From assembly GCA_007922305.1 (NCBI GenBank), contig ML677341.1, forward strand, positions 68,444,663-68,508,662: a stretch of DNA of 64,000 bases, written 5' to 3'. Within the stretch, counting starts at the first letter, position 1. The number at the start of each line of letters is the position of its first letter. Positions 60,303 to 64,000 of the stretch are shown here, in pieces. This stretch comes from Dermatemys mawii (taxonomy: Eukaryota > Chordata > Testudines > Dermatemydidae). The position numbers and the translations under genes were made by a program. The notes under the pieces were generated by a model. That model ran no database searches and was not told the DNA's origin. It worked only from the letters and a program-made list of their open reading frames with translations.

Positions 60303-60763
60303 CACAGGCGCCACTTCTAAAGTGCTGGGGAAGGGCTCGACCCTGGGTCTACCCCAGGCCCCGCCCCTACTCAACCCGGACCTCAGCCTCCCTCTTCCTA
60401 CTCCACCCCCCAGACCTCACCCTCCCTCTTCCTACTCCACCCCACCTCTTCTCTTTCTGCCCCTGCTCCACCCACATAGAGCCTCTTTGTGCCCAGTCCT
60501 GCCCCTTTCCCTGAGCACACTGCATCCTCACTCCTCCCCACTCCCTCCCCAGCTTCCTGCATGCCATGAAACAGCTGATTGCAGTGGGTACGAGGCCCGG
60601 GGGTGGATGGGGAAGCACTGATCTGTGGAACTGTCAGTGGGTGGGAGGTGCTGTGGGGATGCTGAGGGGAAGCTGTCGGGGAGCTGTCAGGGGTTTCTCA
60701 GCAGTCACCATTTTTTCCTGTGGGTGCTCCAGCCCCAGAGCACCCATGGAGTCAGCACCTATG
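60303..60763. mobile_element. 461-bp GC-rich miniature DNA element
   Basis: Ends CACAGGCGCC and the mirror of CATAGGTGCT are imperfect inverted repeats. Flanking octamers ATTTTCAT (60295-60302) and GTTTTCAT (60764-60771) form an 8-bp duplication with one change, so hAT type. The interior contains the short hairpin 'gtgggtgctccagccccaga' with 'gcacccat' and a C-rich block 60355-60560. Open frames here (120 and 83 codons) are proline-rich by composition and not genes. Confidence 0.75.
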
Positions 60764-60815
60764 GTTTTCATAAACATTCTTTGATAAAGTTCATCCACTC
60801 CTACCCTTGCTGATA

Positions 60816-62097
60816 CAGTACAGACCAGTTTATGCGCAAATCCACTTAATGTGTGCTAGCGCCATGCCTCCCAGCGCTACCTATTTAACACACAAGACTC
60901 ATTAACATGCGGTACAAGAACTTGCTATGTAGTGCTACAGATCTGCTCACTAACTCACTGACATAGAAATCAACAGGAAGTGCAGAGCAGAAGCAGTAAG
61001 CCTACTGGTGTTTCCTCTTCCTGGTATAATGGCAGAGGAAAAGCGTCAATGTTCCTACACTGTAGAAGAAAAGTTATCTGCCATAGATCGAGTAAAGAGG
61101 GGAGAAACCCAGGCCAAAGTTTCAAAAGATATAGGGATTGCTGAATCTACTCTCCACGGATGGTTAAAAAATGAATCTAAACTGAATGGCTTCGTACAAA
61201 ATATTGATTCTGCCACGGGGCTTAAGCGAAAACCTGTGTGGTGTTCAGCAAAACTCACAATAGCGCACGTGGTTTGCTCAGGAAAGGCTGAAAGAAATGC
61301 CGGTAAGTGGGCCAATTCTTCAAGCCCAAGTGACAAAATTTGGAAATTTAATGGGGGATGAATTATTCCAAGCCATCAAGGGGTTTATAAGTCATTTTTA
61401 AAAGCATCATGGCATAGCGCAGGTATCGATTTCTGGAGAAAGCCCGTCAGCTGATAAATCCTACAAACATGCATGCAGACAAAAGAGGATAAAGGTAAAC
61501 TTCTCTTTCAAATGAAAGAAGATTTTAATTTGGATACATCACTGGAAATCATTACCAAGTTTCTAGAGATGGATGAAGATTGCCTGACTTCAGAATTTCT
61601 GTCCGAGGAAGAAATATTAACGGGCTGCGAGGTTATGTCGGGCCGCAAAAGTGATGACGAGAATTCTAATAATGATGAGGATGTTGTTGAAAAAGTCAAA
61701 ATTTTGCCCACAGAAGCCCTGAGTACTGTAGAAACTGTTGTAATATTTATGGAGGAGCAAAATGCGGAAACTATCGAAATCATTCATCTGTGGCAAATGA
61801 CAGAGTTCATAAGAAAGGAAAAAATATGCGAGCCAGAAAGAGCAGAAAATAACGGCATTTTTTTCTGAGTGAATCATAAACACTTTTCAGAGCCAAGGAC
61901 TATACATCATTGTGGAGTCTTGGTACATGGAATATATAGTGTGTGCTAATAAATTTTGAAATTGTTTGATTCTTGTTGATTTGAATATGTATAGATATCT
62001 TAAGATATTTCAGCATGGCCCTCTTAACCCACGGTCCATTAATATGCGGTTGTGACGGCTTGACTCCTGACATCCGCACGTAAATGGGTCTGTACTG
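60816..62097 (+). mobile_element. Tigger/pogo-type DNA transposon, internally deleted
   Basis: Terminal inverted repeats start CAGTACAGACC on the left and end GGTCTGTACTG on the right. A TA dinucleotide flanks both (60814-60815 and 62098-62099), the pogo/Tc1-mariner target duplication. At 1282 bp it is about half the length of a complete Tigger. The gene inside keeps its DNA-binding start and acidic end but not the DDE core. Confidence 0.92.
61029..61868 (+). pseudogene. Tigger/pogo transposase with deleted DDE domain
   Basis: The first ATG in good context is at 61029 (MAEEKRQCSYTVEEKLSAID). Residues 8-50 or so form the CENP-B/psq-type helix-turn-helix (EEKLSAIDRVKRGETQAKVS, then AESTLHGWLKN). 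A frameshift near 61255 leads into the second DNA-binding domain, TWFAQERLKEMPVSGPILQA and KFGNLMGDELFQAIKGFI. After about 61450 the text jumps to the acidic C-terminal tail (FNLDTSLEIITKFLEMDEDC, then DDENSNNDEDVVEKVK), an open 131-codon frame to the stop before 61869. The whole DDE catalytic domain is missing, so it could not transpose itself. Confidence 0.88.
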
Positions 62098-62099
62098 TA

Positions 62100-64000
62100 A
62101 TAATGGATACTTGTTCCCATTATAACTTCATTTATATTCAGGGTAGACCCAACTGAAACAACAGTTCTGCTCTTGGTGTCTTCCAGCTTGGGCTTCAACA
62201 GAAACCCTTCTAAATAGTTTTCCAGCAGCTAATGTAGGCATTTGTTAAGAATTGTTGATCACTGATTACTGAAGGACCTAAAGAGGCATTACATAGTTTG
62301 AAAGGGGGGAGGGTTCAAACAGAGTATTAGCTCTCAAATATTCAGGTATTAGCTCTCTCGAGGAGAGGATTGTTGCTGGGGATAGGACAATATAGATCTA
62401 TTGTCTCTGTAAAAACATCCTAATTGTGGACCTAGCTCTACCACAGATGTCCCCAGCAGGACACAAGTAGGACCAGAGAATGCTGTTTTCCGGTGATTGT
62501 AGGCCAGAAGACTGGTTCCAAGGACACCATTTCAGTTGGTGTAAGGTAGAGCAGTCATATGGACTGGTCTACCTTATGCCTGAAGCTAAAGGATACGGGG
62601 AGACAGAAAAGTGTCTTAGACCCTTATTTGCCTCCTCTCTTCATTATGGAGGGGCAAGCCTCTGTCATCCCCTCTCTACCAAATCCAGCCATCACATGGC
62701 TGGTCTATTTATTTCCTCTTATGGGACCTGTGTTCACTGGAATATTTTCCTTTCAGTTTTTTAATCTCAGGGCTGATCTCTAGGGCAAACAACAAGCAGT
62801 TATAGCCTAGAATGAATGTTTGGGGAGTGAATATCCAGATCAGCCTTTACAGAGGTATTAATTACCTTGAGTTAATGGGCAGTTAACTCAAAGTAAAATC
62901 TCAGGTGTAGGTATAACCAGTGTATGAAGGGGTTAAAAAGAATCCAGTTTATTATTGACTACTGTAAGGTACAGAGATACCAGTTAAAAAGGAAATGCTC
63001 ATTATAACTGGGTCACAGTTTCTTTCAGCGATGTGCGATTATGTGCAACGTGTGGTGCATAGAACAGAATAGAACTGTATTACTTGTTTCTCTAGATCCA
63101 AGAAAACTGAAGATTTAACCCAAATAAACACACATCCTTACTACAACCATGTGGAATACACTGCATCTGTTCATTATGGGCTCAGGACTAGAAAAAAAAA
63201 CAGGGAGACTGGTTTACTTTTCAGTGTATGAACAGTTATTGGTTCTTCCATAACATAATTGCTACTGCACTTTTAGGTCATATACCATTACAGCTAGTTA
63301 CTATTTTGCTGAACAGTGGATTCAAGAGAACCAATGTCCCACCCACTGCAGAATTAAGTAAAAAGAAGGAAATAGTGTAAAGGACCATTTATAATGAAAA
63401 ACTAAATTCCTGTATCAAGTTATAGATAATCTTGAGTTTGAGATGGAAGTCGGATACAGTTGTTTTTCTTATACAGTTCTGGACACTTTTGGTACAAATC
63501 TGACACAGGTCATAGCCCAGGGGCTCTTGGGCAGAAGGCTAATAGTGTAACGTATGACTGTGGGACAGAGAGATAGGAATAGCTTTTTGAGTGTGGGTAA
63601 GAGACAGAAATGCTTTTCTACAGTAACCAAATATTATTTTTTATCAGACTTCTAAAAGTTTCAACCTACCCTAATTTTTCCAATGAATCTAATAGAACTG
63701 CATTAAACTGCAGGGGAGATGAGAACATAAATTTGATTCCTTTCATTCCATGTAATATTAGGATCGGTATTCTTTCTAGCTGTAATAACCTCTAGACTTC
63801 AGCAAAATTGAAAACCTTTAAATAGCCTTCCACAACCTTTCAGCGTAGTAATGAAGTTTTAAGTGCTCACTGGGGATTTTCAGTTCAGAAAAATCTAAGG
63901 AGCAGTAGATATTAAAATCTAATGTTTACTTCAACTCTTTTACAGCCTAATGGGTTTTTCTGACAGTGTAATTTTTAAAAGGTTGGGTTTCATTTATTAA
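62100..64000. other. unassigned non-coding DNA
   Basis: No gene or repeat family recognised. Confidence 0.5.

Noticed and set aside
60259..60621. Proline-rich 120-codon frame
   Set aside because: It results from the C-rich interior of a miniature element (60303-60763) and starts outside it with a non-ATG codon.
1..64000. CRISPR array, operons, ribosome binding sites, insertion sequences
   Set aside because: The sequence is vertebrate. No regularly spaced direct repeats or bacterial gene layout are present.

Overview
The window looks like vertebrate nuclear DNA, most likely from a turtle. It is AT-rich and littered with CR1 LINE copies of the turtle, crocodile and bird type. One CR1 group ends in TTATGTTC-type tandem octamers and another in the AGAATCATA-type end. 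There are also Penelope-like, DIRS-like and Tx1/L1-like relics, MIR-type SINEs and many hAT miniature elements. The organism is inferred from these repeat families, not from any host gene. I found no convincing host exon, tRNA, rRNA or CRISPR. Every recognisable protein piece comes from a transposable element. The window is probably intergenic or lies inside a very large intron.

Layout. 1-3463: mostly unassigned, with a retroelement 3' end and a MIR. 3464-4654: a solo LTR with a TATA box and a poly(A) signal. 5209-5578: an almost perfect 370-bp palindrome between 5-bp target duplications. 6513-6712: a fold-back repeat. 10.5-11.0 kb: a CR1 3' end carrying a Penelope fragment. 13.3-14.3 kb: a hAT remnant and an LTR-like piece. 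15.0-16.9 kb: an old CR1 split by a 431-bp hAT miniature element. 17-25.6 kb: mostly unassigned. 25.6-26.5 kb: a DIRS-like coding relic and a retroelement 3' end. 29.4-32.7 kb: a Penelope-like element on the minus strand, split by a fairly intact CR1 and by a hAT miniature element. 33.4-34.3 kb: a second CR1. 34.5-36.7 kb: a Tx1/L1-like LINE with an insert. 39.6 kb: a 123-bp hAT miniature element with a perfect 8-bp duplication. 41-56 kb: scattered old repeats and long unassigned stretches. 56.3-60.2 kb: a hAT transposase pseudogene. 60.3-62.1 kb: another miniature element and then a Tigger/pogo element that has lost its catalytic core.

The nesting gives a relative chronology. The old CR1, the Penelope element, the Tx1/L1 relic and the hAT transposase element each served as targets for later hAT-type miniature elements or other inserts. 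The most unusual item is the palindrome at 5209-5578. Its two ends look like the same LTR terminus facing opposite ways, and a single 5-bp target duplication flanks the whole, as if a self-primed hairpin retroviral DNA had been integrated. No viral coding region is present in it.
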